A DNA stretch of 64,000 nucleotides from Streptosporangium sp. NBC_01755 (GCF_035917995.1 NZ_CP109131.1:992001-1056000); one strand, 5' to 3'. Positions 34,319-43,467 are shown, counted from the first letter of the stretch. The notes: generated by a model not told the origin, from the sequence alone. Numbers and translations: made by a program.

Positions 34319-34486
34319 TCAGCCCCAGTGCGGCGGGCGCTCCTCCATCAGGCGGGCGTCGTCGTCGGCCTCGCGCCACTCGCTCCAGCCGACATCGGTG
34401 TCGTCGGCGGTCTGATCGGGCAGGATCGGCAGGCCGTCGTCGGCGAGATCGACGGGACGCAGGTCATCGGGTTCGGGCACTGTCAC
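34319..34486 (-). CDS. Small conserved actinobacterial acidic protein (55 residues)
   Basis: The minus strand from GTG 34486 encodes VTVPEPDDLRPVDLADDGLP then ILPDQTADDTDVGWSEW and ends RLMEERPPHWG. The DTDVGWxE...DDxRxxxERPPHWG ending is a pattern I have seen in many short actinobacterial proteins. It is strongly acidic, with no membrane segment. Function unknown. It is divergent from the NB-ARC-type ATPase gene; codon use and third-position GC fit a real gene. Confidence 0.7.
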   Translation of the reverse strand: MTVPEPDDLRPVDLADDGLPILPDQTADDTDVGWSEWREADDDARLMEERPPHWG

Positions 34487-34624
34487 ACGCCCATGCTAAT
34501 CATCCGAGTGACCTGTCATTCCTCCCCCACGCGAGAAAGCCACCGCGGCGCCGCGACGCCGGGACAGGCGAGAGCCCAGACGGTACGATGCTTGGGCAGG
34601 TTTCGGCTACTTCCGTGAGGCGCC

Positions 34625-36739
34625 ATGACAACGCCAGCAGGATGGCGGCGAGACGGCAATCTCCCCAACGAGCTGACCAGCTTCGTGGGGCGCACCAGGT
34701 TGCTCACCACACTCAGGCAGCGGTTGGGCGAGCACCGCCTGGTCACGGTGACCGGCATCGGAGGGGTCGGCAAGTCCCGCACCGCCCTGCGGATCGCGCA
34801 CCTGATGCGCAGCCAGTTCAAGGACGGCGTCTGGTTCGCCGACCTGGCCCGCCTCCAGGACTCGGGGATGGTCCGCCACACGATCACCTCGGCCCTCGGG
34901 ATCGCCGACCAGTCCGCCCGCTCGGCGGACGAGACGCTGATCGAGTGGCTGGGTGACCGCGAGATCCTCCTGATCATCGACACCTGCGAACATCTGGTCG
35001 ACGCGTGCGCCGCGCTCTTCGAGGACCTGCTCCGCAACGCCGGGGGCCTGACCATCCTGGCGACCAGCCGCCAGTCGCTGAACGCCAGGGGCGAGCACAC
35101 GGTCACCATCCCGCCGCTGGCCGTCCCCGGCGACTCCCCCGGCGAGGACGTCTTCACCAACGAGGCGGTGCAGCTCTTCGCCGCGCGGGCCGGTGCGGTG
35201 GTGCCCAACTTCATGCTCGACGAGGGCAACATCGGCCCGGTGTCCGAGCTCTGCCGCCGTCTCGACGGCATCCCGCTCGCCATCGAGCTGGCCGCGGTCC
35301 GGATGCGCGCGCTGTCCGTGGAGCAGATCCTCGGCCTGCTGGCCGACCGGTTCAGCCTGCTCGCGGGGGCCAGCCGCACGGCGCTGCCCAGGCACCAGAC
35401 GCTGCGGGCCGCGATCGGCTGGAGCCACGAGCTGTGCGAGCCGGCCGAGCGGCTCCTGTGGGCACGGCTGTCGGTCTTCGCGGGAGACTTCGAGCTCGAT
35501 GCCGCCCGCTACGTCTGCTCAGGGGACAATCTCCCCTCAGAGGACATCATGGACCTCATCTCCAGCCTGGTGGAGAAGTCGATCCTGCTGAGCGACGGCA
35601 CGCCGTCCGGGCACCGCTACCAGCTGATCGACACCCTGCGGCAGTACGGCGAGGAGTGGCTGGACAAACTCGGCGAGAGCGACAGGGTCCGGAAGAAGCA
35701 CCGCGACTACTACCTGCAGCTGGCCTCAAGGAGCGAGGACGCCTGGTCGGGCGCCCGCCAGGTCTACTGGTACGTCAGGATGCGCCACGAGCACGACAAC
35801 ATCCGGGTCGCGCTCGACTACTGCCTGCGCACCCCCGGCGAGGTGCAGTCCGGGCTGAAGCTGCTGTCCTCCCTGTGGTTCATGTGGGTCGCCTGCGGGC
35901 TGGCCCGCGAGGGCAGGCTCTATCTGGAGAAGACCCTGGAGCTGGCGCGCCGGCCGAGCCCCGAGCGGTGCAAGGCGCTCTGGGTGCTGTCCTACATCAA
36001 CAGCGCGCAGGGCAACATCAGCGGTGCCATCGAGGCCGCGGAGCAGTGCAGCTCGGACGCCGTCAGGGTCGGCGACTCGGGCGCGGTCATCCTGGCCACC
36101 AAGATGCTCGGCACCGCCGCGTTCCTCCAGAACGACCTGCAGAAGGCGAGCGCGCTGCTGGGCGTGGCGATCGAGTTCCACAAGAGCGGGCGGGAGCTCA
36201 ACCCGGGACTGCTCCCCTCGATCGTCGAGCTGTCCATGGTGCTGCTCATCCAGAACGAGCCGGCCGAGGCCGAGGTGCTGCTGCGCGACTGCATCGCGGT
36301 CTGCACCCAGCGCGGCGAGCTGTGGCTGCGCTCGTACGCCATCTACGCACTCGCCAGCGTGTGCCAGGCGATGGGCCGCTCGCCCGAGGCCACGTCGAAC
36401 GCCCGTGAGGCGCTCCGCCTCAAACGCTACTTCCATGACGTGCTCGGCATCGGCCTGGCGATCGAGGTGGTCGCCAAACAGGCGCTGGAAGACGGCCAGC
36501 CGGTGCTCGCCTCCCTGCTGATGGGCGGCGGGCAGGCCAACTGGCGGACCTTCGGGATGCCGCAGATGAGCTCCCCGTTCTTCAACACCGAGCACGACCG
36601 CTGCGTCAAGGAGTGCAGGCGCCTCCTCGGCGACGAGGCACACGAGGAGGCCTTCTCCCGGGGCAGGAGGCTGAACCTGGAGGAGCTGATCGTCCTCGCG
36701 CTCGGAGACCACGAGGACGGTCAGACGCTCTCCGGGTGA
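34625..36739 (+). CDS. NB-ARC/STAND-type ATPase with TPR repeats, no DNA-binding domain
   Basis: A 704-residue protein. The N-terminal ATPase is clear: Walker A TGIGGVGKSRTALR, Walker B EILLIIDTCEHL, sensor TILATSRQ, the GIPLAIELAA motif and the winged-helix-like DRFSLLAGASRTALPRHQTLRAA. The second half is helical TPR-like (for example ALWVLSYINSAQGNISGAIEAAEQC). These proteins normally carry a SARP or LuxR DNA-binding domain at one end; here both ends lack one. It could act through protein-protein contact. It ends one base before the convergent terpene synthase. Confidence 0.88.
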   Translation: MTTPAGWRRDGNLPNELTSFVGRTRLLTTLRQRLGEHRLVTVTGIGGVGKSRTALRIAHLMRSQFKDGVWFADLARLQDSGMVRHTITSALGIADQSARSADETLIEWLGDREILLIIDTCEHLVDACAALFEDLLRNAGGLTILATSRQSLNARGEHTVTIPPLAVPGDSPGEDVFTNEAVQLFAARAGAVVPNFMLDEGNIGPVSELCRRLDGIPLAIELAAVRMRALSVEQILGLLADRFSLLAGASRTALPRHQTLRAAIGWSHELCEPAERLLWARLSVFAGDFELDAARYVCSGDNLPSEDIMDLISSLVEKSILLSDGTPSGHRYQLIDTLRQYGEEWLDKLGESDRVRKKHRDYYLQLASRSEDAWSGARQVYWYVRMRHEHDNIRVALDYCLRTPGEVQSGLKLLSSLWFMWVACGLAREGRLYLEKTLELARRPSPERCKALWVLSYINSAQGNISGAIEAAEQCSSDAVRVGDSGAVILATKMLGTAAFLQNDLQKASALLGVAIEFHKSGRELNPGLLPSIVELSMVLLIQNEPAEAEVLLRDCIAVCTQRGELWLRSYAIYALASVCQAMGRSPEATSNAREALRLKRYFHDVLGIGLAIEVVAKQALEDGQPVLASLLMGGGQANWRTFGMPQMSSPFFNTEHDRCVKECRRLLGDEAHEEAFSRGRRLNLEELIVLALGDHEDGQTLSG

Positions 36740-36740
36740 G

Positions 36741-37730
36741 TCACCCGGCGGACTCTCCCTCCCGCTGCCAGGCCGTCGTGTAGCGGGAGCTGGTCAGCGA
36801 GTAGTCGACACTGCCGCTGATCCAGAACTCCAGGCCGCGCACGTACGCGAGCACCGCCTCGGAGCCGAGCGCCTCCAGTGAGGGGCGCAGCGCCACCATG
36901 TCGGCGATCGCCCGGTTGCGCATGGCGCCGATCGCCTCCATCGCCTGCTGCCGGGAGTAGCCCCGGTGCCTGGTGAGCACGCTCACCAGGTTGTTGCGGG
37001 AGTTGACGCCGTCGCTCTCCTTGGCGTACGAGATGAGGTCGTTGTCCCAGACGACGACGTCGTTGGCGCTCTCGGTGATCGCCTTGACGTCGGGGTGGCG
37101 CCACTCCTCCGGGGTGAGGGGGCGGCCGCTGGCGACGTCGATGAGGGCGAAGACCGTGAGCATGGCACCGGTGCGCCGCCGCATGAAGAGGTAGTCGTCC
37201 ACCTGCGGCACCACGTCGGCCTCGCAGTTGGCGGCCTCCCACACCTGGGCGAAGAGGTAGTCCTTGGTAACGGAGCGCCAGCGGTCGAGCTGGTCGTCGT
37301 CCCCGTAGGCGGAGATCCTGCCCTTGATCTCCAGGAGCGTCCTGGCGAAGACGTCGTCGACCTCCTGCCCGGCCTCCAGGTCGTCGAGGACGGTGAACAG
37401 CCGGGGCAGGGCGCGGGTCAGCTCGCCGGCGCCGCGGCCCGACTCACAGAAGGCGTCGTCGAAGGCGAACAGCCACACACACCAGTCGGTCACCAGCCGG
37501 AGCGTGTGGTGCTCGGCGTAGGGATACGTACGAGCCCCCAGCCAGCCGTACTTCGCCTGCCGGTAGCGCTCCACGGTCTCGGCGTCCTCCAGGATGCCCG
37601 TGTCCACCAGCCAGTCGAGGGTCTCGGTGTTGACCCTTTCGACATGGGGGCTGACCTCGCTGGGGAAGGGGCAGGGTAACGGGGGGACGCGAAGTGGTAG
37701 GCCTGACCTACGCGTAGTAGTAGTTCCCAC
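36741..37730 (-). CDS. Class I terpene synthase
   Basis: About 329 residues. The Asp-rich metal motif is in LFAFDDAFCES (DDxxxE form) and the NSE triad in VVWDNDLISYAKE. The terminal SSRYTTAWQ is also common in bacterial terpene cyclases, as is the opening PPLPCPFPSEVSPH. GTG 37730 directly follows a GGAGG; the frame is open further up to 37817 but that segment overlaps a broken ankyrin gene and an AT-rich promoter-like stretch (37745-37800). It should cyclise a prenyl diphosphate, most likely to a sesquiterpene by size, in the cytoplasm. No prenyl transferase is adjacent. Confidence 0.88.
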   Translation of the reverse strand: MGTTTTRRSGLPLRVPPLPCPFPSEVSPHVERVNTETLDWLVDTGILEDAETVERYRQAKYGWLGARTYPYAEHHTLRLVTDWCVWLFAFDDAFCESGRGAGELTRALPRLFTVLDDLEAGQEVDDVFARTLLEIKGRISAYGDDDQLDRWRSVTKDYLFAQVWEAANCEADVVPQVDDYLFMRRRTGAMLTVFALIDVASGRPLTPEEWRHPDVKAITESANDVVVWDNDLISYAKESDGVNSRNNLVSVLTRHRGYSRQQAMEAIGAMRNRAIADMVALRPSLEALGSEAVLAYVRGLEFWISGSVDYSLTSSRYTTAWQREGESAG

Positions 37731-37801
37731 CCTCCAAGGATGACTGAAGGGCGACAGTTTTCCTATACATCGGTAAACACCTGGATATCGCAATTTCCGA
37801 C

Positions 37802-38070
37802 TTAATGCCCAAACCATTTCAGGTATTCGTCCTGGCCGAACATCCGGGCCGCGTCCGTCGCCGAGGGCGTTCCGGCGTGGCCGTGGTAGGCGGCGCGCAG
37901 CCGTGGTAGGCGGCGCGCATCAGCGGCGTGTGCCCCTGCCGTCGGTGAGATCGGCCGGAACCCCGGCCTCGACGTAGGCACGGAGCTGCTCCGTCTCGCC
38001 ACCTCTCGCCGCCTATCGCCAGGTCGAACAGACGGGTTGCGAACTCCTCAAGCTCAGGGTCAGGCTGCAT
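37802..38070 (-). pseudogene. Ankyrin-repeat protein broken by a short tandem duplication
   Basis: ATG 38070 opens MQPDPELEEFATRLFDLAI. Frame switches are then needed to read ETEQLRAYVEAGVPADLTDG, GHTPLMRAAYHG and finally SATDAARMFGQDEYLKWFGH, which together make an ankyrin-type protein. The second shift coincides with a 19-bp sequence present twice with a 20-bp period (37881 and 37901), so a 20-bp duplication disrupted the frame. Its intact role is unknown. Confidence 0.75.
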
Positions 38071-38180
38071 GTGACCCACTGTGCCCCGATAGGGTGCCTG
38101 TGATCGCCGAGGGCAGCCGGAATTCAGCGGACCCGGAGCGGGTTGAGCTGAAGAGACGACCGACGAAAGGCTGGAAAACG

Positions 38181-39089
38181 GTGTTCGACCCGACGGATCT
38201 CTACCGGCTCAGCGGAGACGTCCCTGAGCTGACCGATCCGGTGCTGCTCTACCACTTCGACGGGTTCGTGGACGCGGGCGGTGCCGGACGGCTCGCCGTC
38301 ACCCACCTGCTCGACGAGCTGGAGCACCAGGTCGTGGCGACCTTTGACGTGGACCGCCTGCTCGACTACCGCTCCCGGCGGCCCACCATGACCTTCGACA
38401 GCGACCGCTGGGTGGCCGTGGAGAGCCCCGAGCTCGCACTGCGCCTCGTCCACGACACCACGGGCACGCCGTTCCTGCTGCTCAGCGGCCCCGAGCCGGA
38501 CCGCGAGTGGGAGCTGTTCACCTCCGCCGTCGAAACGCTGGTCAACCGGCTGAACGTCGGCAAGCTGGTGACCGCCCACGGCATCCCGATGGCCGTCCCG
38601 CACACCCGCCCGCTGGGCGTCACCGGACACGCCAGCCGGCCCGAGCTCGTCACCGGCCAGACCAGTACCTTCGGCAAGGTCCAGGTGCCCGGCAGCGTGA
38701 CCGCGCTGATCGAGTTCCGGCTCGGCGCCAAGGGGCACGACGCCCTCGGCTATGCGGTGCACGTTCCGCACTACCTGGCCCAGGCCGAATACCCCTCGGC
38801 CGCGGTGACCGTGCTGGAGTCGGTCACCAAGAGCACCGGGCTGGTGTTCCCGCTGGAGGGCCTGCGCGAGGCCGCCGGCAAGACCGATGCCGAGATCGCC
38901 GAACAGATCGAGGCCTCCCAGGAGCTGTCCACCGCCATCACCGGCCTGGAACAGCAGTACGACGCGTTCGCCGCGGGCGCCGAGCACGAGAGCCTGATGG
39001 CCGAGTCCACGGAGATGCCGACCGGCGACGAGCTCGCCGCCCAGTTCGAGGCGTTCCTGGCCGAACGTGACGAGCAACGCGGTGACTGA
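38181..39089 (+). CDS. PAC2-family protein (proteasome-assembly-chaperone-like)
   Basis: A 302-residue protein from GTG 38181, where GGA precedes and the conserved part begins at once (LYRLSGDVPELTDPVLLYHFDGFVDAGGAG). GTAHGIPMAVPHTRP-like and YAVHVPHYLAQAEYP segments are typical of the actinobacterial PAC2 family. The C-terminus is a charged helix. Related proteins in eukaryotes and archaea chaperone proteasomes; in actinobacteria the role is not settled. It overlaps the downstream oxidoreductase gene by 23 bases. Confidence 0.88.
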   Translation: MFDPTDLYRLSGDVPELTDPVLLYHFDGFVDAGGAGRLAVTHLLDELEHQVVATFDVDRLLDYRSRRPTMTFDSDRWVAVESPELALRLVHDTTGTPFLLLSGPEPDREWELFTSAVETLVNRLNVGKLVTAHGIPMAVPHTRPLGVTGHASRPELVTGQTSTFGKVQVPGSVTALIEFRLGAKGHDALGYAVHVPHYLAQAEYPSAAVTVLESVTKSTGLVFPLEGLREAAGKTDAEIAEQIEASQELSTAITGLEQQYDAFAAGAEHESLMAESTEMPTGDELAAQFEAFLAERDEQRGD

Positions 39090-40128
39090 GCTGCGCGTCG
39101 GCCTCGTCGGGTACGGGGTGGCGGGGGCGTTCTTCCATGCCCCGCTGATCACCGCGACCCCCGGTATGCGGCTGTCCGCGGTGGTCACCGGCGACCCCGG
39201 CCGGGCCGCCGAGGTCTCGGGGAAGTACGGCGCGCGGGTGGTCGGCGACGCCACCGTCCTGTGGGACGGCGCCGACCCGGTCGACCTGGTCGTGATCGCC
39301 TCCCCCAACCGCACACACGTTCCGCTGGCGGAGGCCGCCCTGAAGGCCGGCCTGCCGGTCGTGGTGGACAAGCCGCTGGCCGCGACCGCCGGACAGGCGT
39401 GCGGCCTGGTGGAGCTGGCGCGCGCGGAGGGCCTGATGCTGACCGTGTTCCAGAACCGGCGCTGGGACGGCGACTTCCTGACGCTCGGGCGGCTGGTCTC
39501 GGCGGGCGAGCTTGGCGAGGTCACCCGGCTGGAGTCGCGATTCGAGCGCTGGCGGCCGGTGCCGAAGGGCGGCTGGCGCGAGACGGGCGGCACCGACGAG
39601 GTCGCCGGGCTGCTCTACGACCTCGGCAGCCACCTGGTCGACCAGGTTCTGCGCCTGCTCGGTCCGGTCGTCGACGTCTACGCCGAGTCGGATGTGCGGC
39701 GCCCGGGGGTGAACGCCGACGACGACACCTTCATCGCCCTCTCCCATTCGAGCGGGGCCCGTTCCCACCTGTGGGCCGGCGCGGTCGCGCCCCGGCTCGG
39801 CCCCCGCTTCCGGGTGCTCGGCTCGCGGGCGGGCTACCTGAAGTACGGGCTGGACGTGCAGGAGGAGCAGTTGCGCGCCGGTCTCACCCCCGTCTCTCCC
39901 GGTTTCGGTGCGGAGCCTCCCGAGCGGTGGGGCACCCTTGGCACCGACGACGACAACCGTGTCGTCCCCACCGAACCCGGCACCTACGCCGGCTTCTACC
40001 GGGCGGTGGCCGCCTGCCTGCGCGAGGGTGCTCCGCCACCGGTCGACCCCGAGGAGGTCGTCGAGGCTCTCACGGTGCTGGAGGCGGCCCGTCGCTCGGC
40101 CGCCGAGCGCCGGGTCGTCACCCTCTGA
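39067..40128 (+). CDS. Gfo/Idh/MocA-family NAD(P)-dependent oxidoreductase
   Basis: A 353-residue protein. GTG 39067 overlaps the PAC2 gene; GTG 39082 is an alternative start. The Rossmann motif is VGLVGYGVAGAFFHAPL, followed by ASPNRTHVPLAEAALKAG and the family motif DKPLAATA, then the catalytic-region GGTDEVAGLLYDLGSHLVDQ with the conserved His. It probably oxidises or reduces a sugar or polyol derivative; the substrate cannot be deduced. A short GACGACCT repeat follows the stop (40129-40165). Confidence 0.9.
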   Translation: MTSNAVTELRVGLVGYGVAGAFFHAPLITATPGMRLSAVVTGDPGRAAEVSGKYGARVVGDATVLWDGADPVDLVVIASPNRTHVPLAEAALKAGLPVVVDKPLAATAGQACGLVELARAEGLMLTVFQNRRWDGDFLTLGRLVSAGELGEVTRLESRFERWRPVPKGGWRETGGTDEVAGLLYDLGSHLVDQVLRLLGPVVDVYAESDVRRPGVNADDDTFIALSHSSGARSHLWAGAVAPRLGPRFRVLGSRAGYLKYGLDVQEEQLRAGLTPVSPGFGAEPPERWGTLGTDDDNRVVPTEPGTYAGFYRAVAACLREGAPPPVDPEEVVEALTVLEAARRSAAERRVVTL

Positions 40129-40243
40129 CGACCTGACGACGACCTGACGACGACCTGACGACGCACCGCTCAAGGCGGTCGCATCCGGATACCGCGCCTC
40201 CGTACTGGAAGCGCGGGCCGGTCGCGCGACCTGCCAAGGGGCC

Positions 40244-41041
40244 TCAGTCGCGCAGGCGGGCGCGGAGGAGACCGGAGTCGCTCTCGCTCCAGCCGTGCGA
40301 GGCGAGCCATTCGAGCGGGCCGCCGAAACGGTTGTCCAGGATGTGCAGGAACTGCTCGATGTACTCGGGCCTCGGACGATGATCGTCGGCCGGGCGGGCG
40401 TCGAGGTCGTCGCGGTAGGTGGCGCTGGCGCGCAGCCGTGCCAGGATGCCCTCCAGGCGGTCACCCGTGGCGGTGTAGTCGGCGACGATCGCCTCACGGG
40501 TGGCACCGGCGACCTCCAGCGCGAGGGCGCTGACGACACCGGTGCGGTCCTTGCCCGCCGCGCAGTGCACGAGGGCCGCGCCGTCGTCGCGGGCCATGGC
40601 ACGCAGGGCCGCCAGGACCGAGTCGGGACGGTCCCGGAGGTAGGCGTAGTAGAAGCCGGTCACCCGCAGCTCGGCGAGGTCCTCCTCGTCCCGCGCCGTC
40701 CAGGGCAGCACCCTGTCACCCTCGATGGTGTCGGCCTCGACATCGGTGTACCTGCCGCCCTCGGCGAACAGGGTGAGGTGGTGGATGCTCACCTCCGGCA
40801 CCCCGGTGAGCGGCCCCGGCCCCTCCAGGCGCACCTCCGGACCGGAGCGCAGGTCGACGACGTTGCGGAGCTTCAGGTCTGCGACGAGCAGCTGAATGTC
40901 CCGCTCGGTCAGCCCCTGCAGGTTGTCGGCCCGGTAGATGCGGCCGAAGCGTGTGGTTCCGCCGTCCACCGTGGCGAGCCCGCCGAGGTCGCGTACGTTG
41001 ACGGCACCTTCAAGATCAATCCAACGCGTGAAGTCGTTCAT
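40244..41041 (-). CDS. Tyrosine/serine protein phosphatase (Tyr_phosphatase3-like)
   Basis: A 265-residue protein. ATG 41041 is preferred; TTG 41050 would add three residues. NVRDLGGLATVDG and IYRADNLQGLTE open the protein as in bacterial dual-specificity/lipid phosphatases, and the P-loop VHCAAGKDRTG supplies the catalytic Cys and Arg. A TATAAA box lies 14 bases before the ATG, suggesting a very short leader. It is cytoplasmic. The substrate could be a phosphoprotein or phosphoinositide; the PtpB/Tyr_phosphatase3 group contains both. Confidence 0.9.
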   Translation of the reverse strand: MNDFTRWIDLEGAVNVRDLGGLATVDGGTTRFGRIYRADNLQGLTERDIQLLVADLKLRNVVDLRSGPEVRLEGPGPLTGVPEVSIHHLTLFAEGGRYTDVEADTIEGDRVLPWTARDEEDLAELRVTGFYYAYLRDRPDSVLAALRAMARDDGAALVHCAAGKDRTGVVSALALEVAGATREAIVADYTATGDRLEGILARLRASATYRDDLDARPADDHRPRPEYIEQFLHILDNRFGGPLEWLASHGWSESDSGLLRARLRD

Positions 41042-41154
41042 CGCCGCCAAGTTTATACGCCCCTTTACGTATGGCCAGTTAACACATAGGACCTATTTCC
41101 GTAATTGCCGATGTCCATGTGCCACGTCCGCAAATGCACCGCATTTTTCTCCAT

Positions 41155-41275
41155 TCAGCCCTCCGTACGGCGCAGGAGTTCCAGGGTGCGGCCCATCCCC
41201 GCCTGGTTGCCGAGGCTGCGGTAGATGTCCTGGGCCTGGCGCAGGACGTCCACCGCGGCCCGCCGCTCGCCCGCC
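41155..41275 (-). pseudogene. TPR tail of a lost regulator
   Basis: The last ~40 codons read ERRAAVDVLRQAQDIYRSLG then NQAGMGRTLELLRRTEG, which is the usual closing TPR repeat of actinomycete NB-ARC/SARP-type regulators. Its upstream part is replaced by TnpB sequence in the same frame. Confidence 0.6.
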
Positions 41276-41640
41276 TCCTGCCGCATCTCAGCGGCAGGTT
41301 TCCGTCCAGCGGCGACGACTCGTCGTCCTTCGGCCAGCACGTTGATGACCGCGTTGACGTCTCGGTCATGGGTTGCGCCGCAGGCGCATACCCAGTCGCG
41401 GACGTTCAACGGCATCGACTCTTGCAGGGTGCCGCACTCCGAGCACAGTTTCGAGGAAGGGAACCAGCGGTCAATCTTGACGAACGTCCGGCCGTACCGA
41501 GCGGCCTTGTACTCCAACATCCCGATAAACTATGTCCATCCGGCGTCGTGAACCGACGTGGCCAGCCGGGTGCGGCCGAGTCCGGACACGGCGAGGTTCT
41601 CCACGTAGACCGCTTGAGCTTGGCACAGAGGGGTAGGCCC
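41276..41640 (-). pseudogene. TnpB (IS200/IS605 OrfB), C-terminal fragment
   Basis: The minus strand reads [20 protein letters not shown] then HDAGWT, an in-frame stop (41530-41532), then [20 protein letters not shown] and the zinc-ribbon segment SSKLCSECG...WVCACGATHDRDVNAVINVL, which includes the last RuvC Asp. This is the C-terminal third of a TnpB RNA-guided nuclease. The N-terminal part and the first RuvC residues are missing, and the stop interrupts what remains. It is fused in frame to the TPR tail. Confidence 0.85.
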
Positions 41641-41642
41641 CC

Positions 41643-41950
41643 TCGATCAGGTCCAACATCGGGTTGTCCAGGTACCGTGGCCTGTTCGGCGGGTCCGGGT
41701 GGGTGGTCCCAAGCCGGTCGTCGAGCAGGAGCTGCTTGAGCTCGGCGAGCCGGGTCACCAGCCACGCTTCATCGCCGACCGGGGTACGCACCCGGACGAT
41801 GGGGCCGCTGTCCCGCAGCCGGCGGATCAACGGGTTCAACTGGCCCGGGCATCCACATGCGCCCAGGACCGGCACTTCGCTATGGTCATCCGAGGTTTGT
41901 TTGGGCACCACGCTCTCGCTAGATCATCACCCCTTTGGAAGTAAAGATTC
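41643..41950 (-). pseudogene. Duplicated N-terminal fragment of the cytochrome P450
   Basis: About 300 bases match the first ~85 codons and leader of the intact P450 (43010-43320) at high identity; [20 protein letters not shown] and [20 protein letters not shown] are shared. A one-base loss beside the start codon (TATGGTCATCC against TATGGTCCATCC) puts the ATG out of frame. After DNPMLDLI the sequence switches to TnpB, so no haem region is present. Confidence 0.9.
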
Positions 41951-42053
41951 CCTTAGTACGTCTCGGCGCGGCAGCCCGGCCGCACGATGCGCGGCCGGGT
42001 TAGCGGGTTGGCGGGTTGGCGGGTTGGCGGACCGGTGTAGGTACCGGTGGCGA

Positions 42054-43253
42054 TCAGTACGCGGAGGGAACCGGCAGATCCCAGGTGATCGGTAGCTGGG
42101 CGATGCCGCCACCGACCTTCTGTTCGCTCAGCTCGCCGGAGACCGGGATATCGCCGATCGGGATCGCCAGGCGCATGGAGGGCAGCCGGGGCAGAAGCCT
42201 GGCGAGTACCTCGCTAATTTCCAGCCGAGCCAGTGGGGCGCCGATGCAGTAGGTCATTCCGTGGCTGAACACCAGGTGGGGGTTGGGCGATCGGGTGACG
42301 TCGAACCGTTCCGGGTCTTCGAACACCCGGTCGTCGAACGCGGTCGAGCCGTGGTCGCACAGAACGAGGTCGCCGGCGCGGATCGTGACCCCGCCGATCT
42401 CGATGTCCGCGCTGGCGTACCGGGGCAGCGCGGATTCGGCGAATTTGCTCATCCGCAGTGCCTCCTCCACCGCGCCGGGCAACAGTTCCGGGTCTTCGAG
42501 CACCAGCTTGTGCTGATCCGGGTTCGTGGCGAACAGCCCGATCGCCGCGCTGATGCTGTGCGGAGTCACCTGGTACGACATGGTGACAAAAGCCAGCAAC
42601 GCACCGACGAACTCGTCGGGGAGTCCGGCTTGGCACAGCGCCGAGGCCAGATCGTCGCCCGGTTGCACGCGTTTACGCTCGGCAACCTCGCCCAGGTATC
42701 CGAACAGCTCCTGCACCTGGTCCAGTCCCGCCCCCACGCTGCTGATCCGGTCGAGCACCGCCTGGTATTCCGCTGGATCCGCTACGCCGAGCAGGTCACA
42801 CAGGATCTGATAGGAGAACGGCAGCGAGAACTCGGTGTGCATGTCTACCGGCGGCTGCTTGGCAAGTATGGCGTCGAGATGCTCGTCGGCCACGGCGCCG
42901 ACGCGCGACCGCATGCCGGCTATGCGCTTGGCCGAGAAATACGGGGTGAGACTCGATCGGAGGGCGTGATGCGTACGACGCGCGTCAGCCGGATCCTGGT
43001 CCGACACGATCAGATCCAACATCGGGTTGTCCAGGTACCGCGCCCTGTTCGGCGGGTCCGGGTGGGTGGTCCCGAGTCGGTCGTCGAGCAGGAGCTGCTT
43101 GAGCTCGGCGAGCCGGGTCACCAGCCACGCTTCATCGCCGACCGGGGTACGCACCCGGACGATGGGGCCGGTGTCCCGCAGCCGGCGGATCAACGGGTTC
43201 AACTGGCCCAGGCATCCGCGTGCGCCCAGTGCTGGCACTTCACTATGGTCCAT
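42054..43253 (-). CDS. Cytochrome P450
   Basis: A 399-residue protein. ATG 43253 has AGGAGG five bases upstream. The haem-binding loop is FSHGMTYCIGAPLARLE (FxxGxxxCxG) and the ExxR motif is EEALRMSK. The I-helix region reads LLAFVTMSYQVTPHS and lacks the usual AGxD/ET acid-alcohol pair, so oxygen activation may differ. It is a soluble, class I-type bacterial P450 by length. No ferredoxin gene is adjacent. A terpene synthase lies 5 kb away, with broken genes between them, so a shared pathway is possible but not shown. Confidence 0.9.
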   Translation of the reverse strand: MDHSEVPALGARGCLGQLNPLIRRLRDTGPIVRVRTPVGDEAWLVTRLAELKQLLLDDRLGTTHPDPPNRARYLDNPMLDLIVSDQDPADARRTHHALRSSLTPYFSAKRIAGMRSRVGAVADEHLDAILAKQPPVDMHTEFSLPFSYQILCDLLGVADPAEYQAVLDRISSVGAGLDQVQELFGYLGEVAERKRVQPGDDLASALCQAGLPDEFVGALLAFVTMSYQVTPHSISAAIGLFATNPDQHKLVLEDPELLPGAVEEALRMSKFAESALPRYASADIEIGGVTIRAGDLVLCDHGSTAFDDRVFEDPERFDVTRSPNPHLVFSHGMTYCIGAPLARLEISEVLARLLPRLPSMRLAIPIGDIPVSGELSEQKVGGGIAQLPITWDLPVPSAY

Positions 43254-43467
43254 CCGAGCCTCCTGGGGTTTGGTTTGGGCACCACACTTTCGCTGGATAA
43301 TCACCCATTTGGAACTAAGAATTTCCTTAGATACATCGGTAATTCGCGGATCTCGCGCCATCCCGGCGTCCTGTTCGTGGATCGTCAGGCGGCCTCGGAT
43401 TGAGGTGCCCCAAAGATTCCGGATAGACCACTCGCTAGGCTGGTAATAGTCCGAAGAAGATAGAAAC

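Noticed and set aside
40129..40165. GACGACCT repeats as a terminator or operator
   Set aside because: Simple direct repeats without dyad symmetry; treated as sequence slippage after the stop codon.
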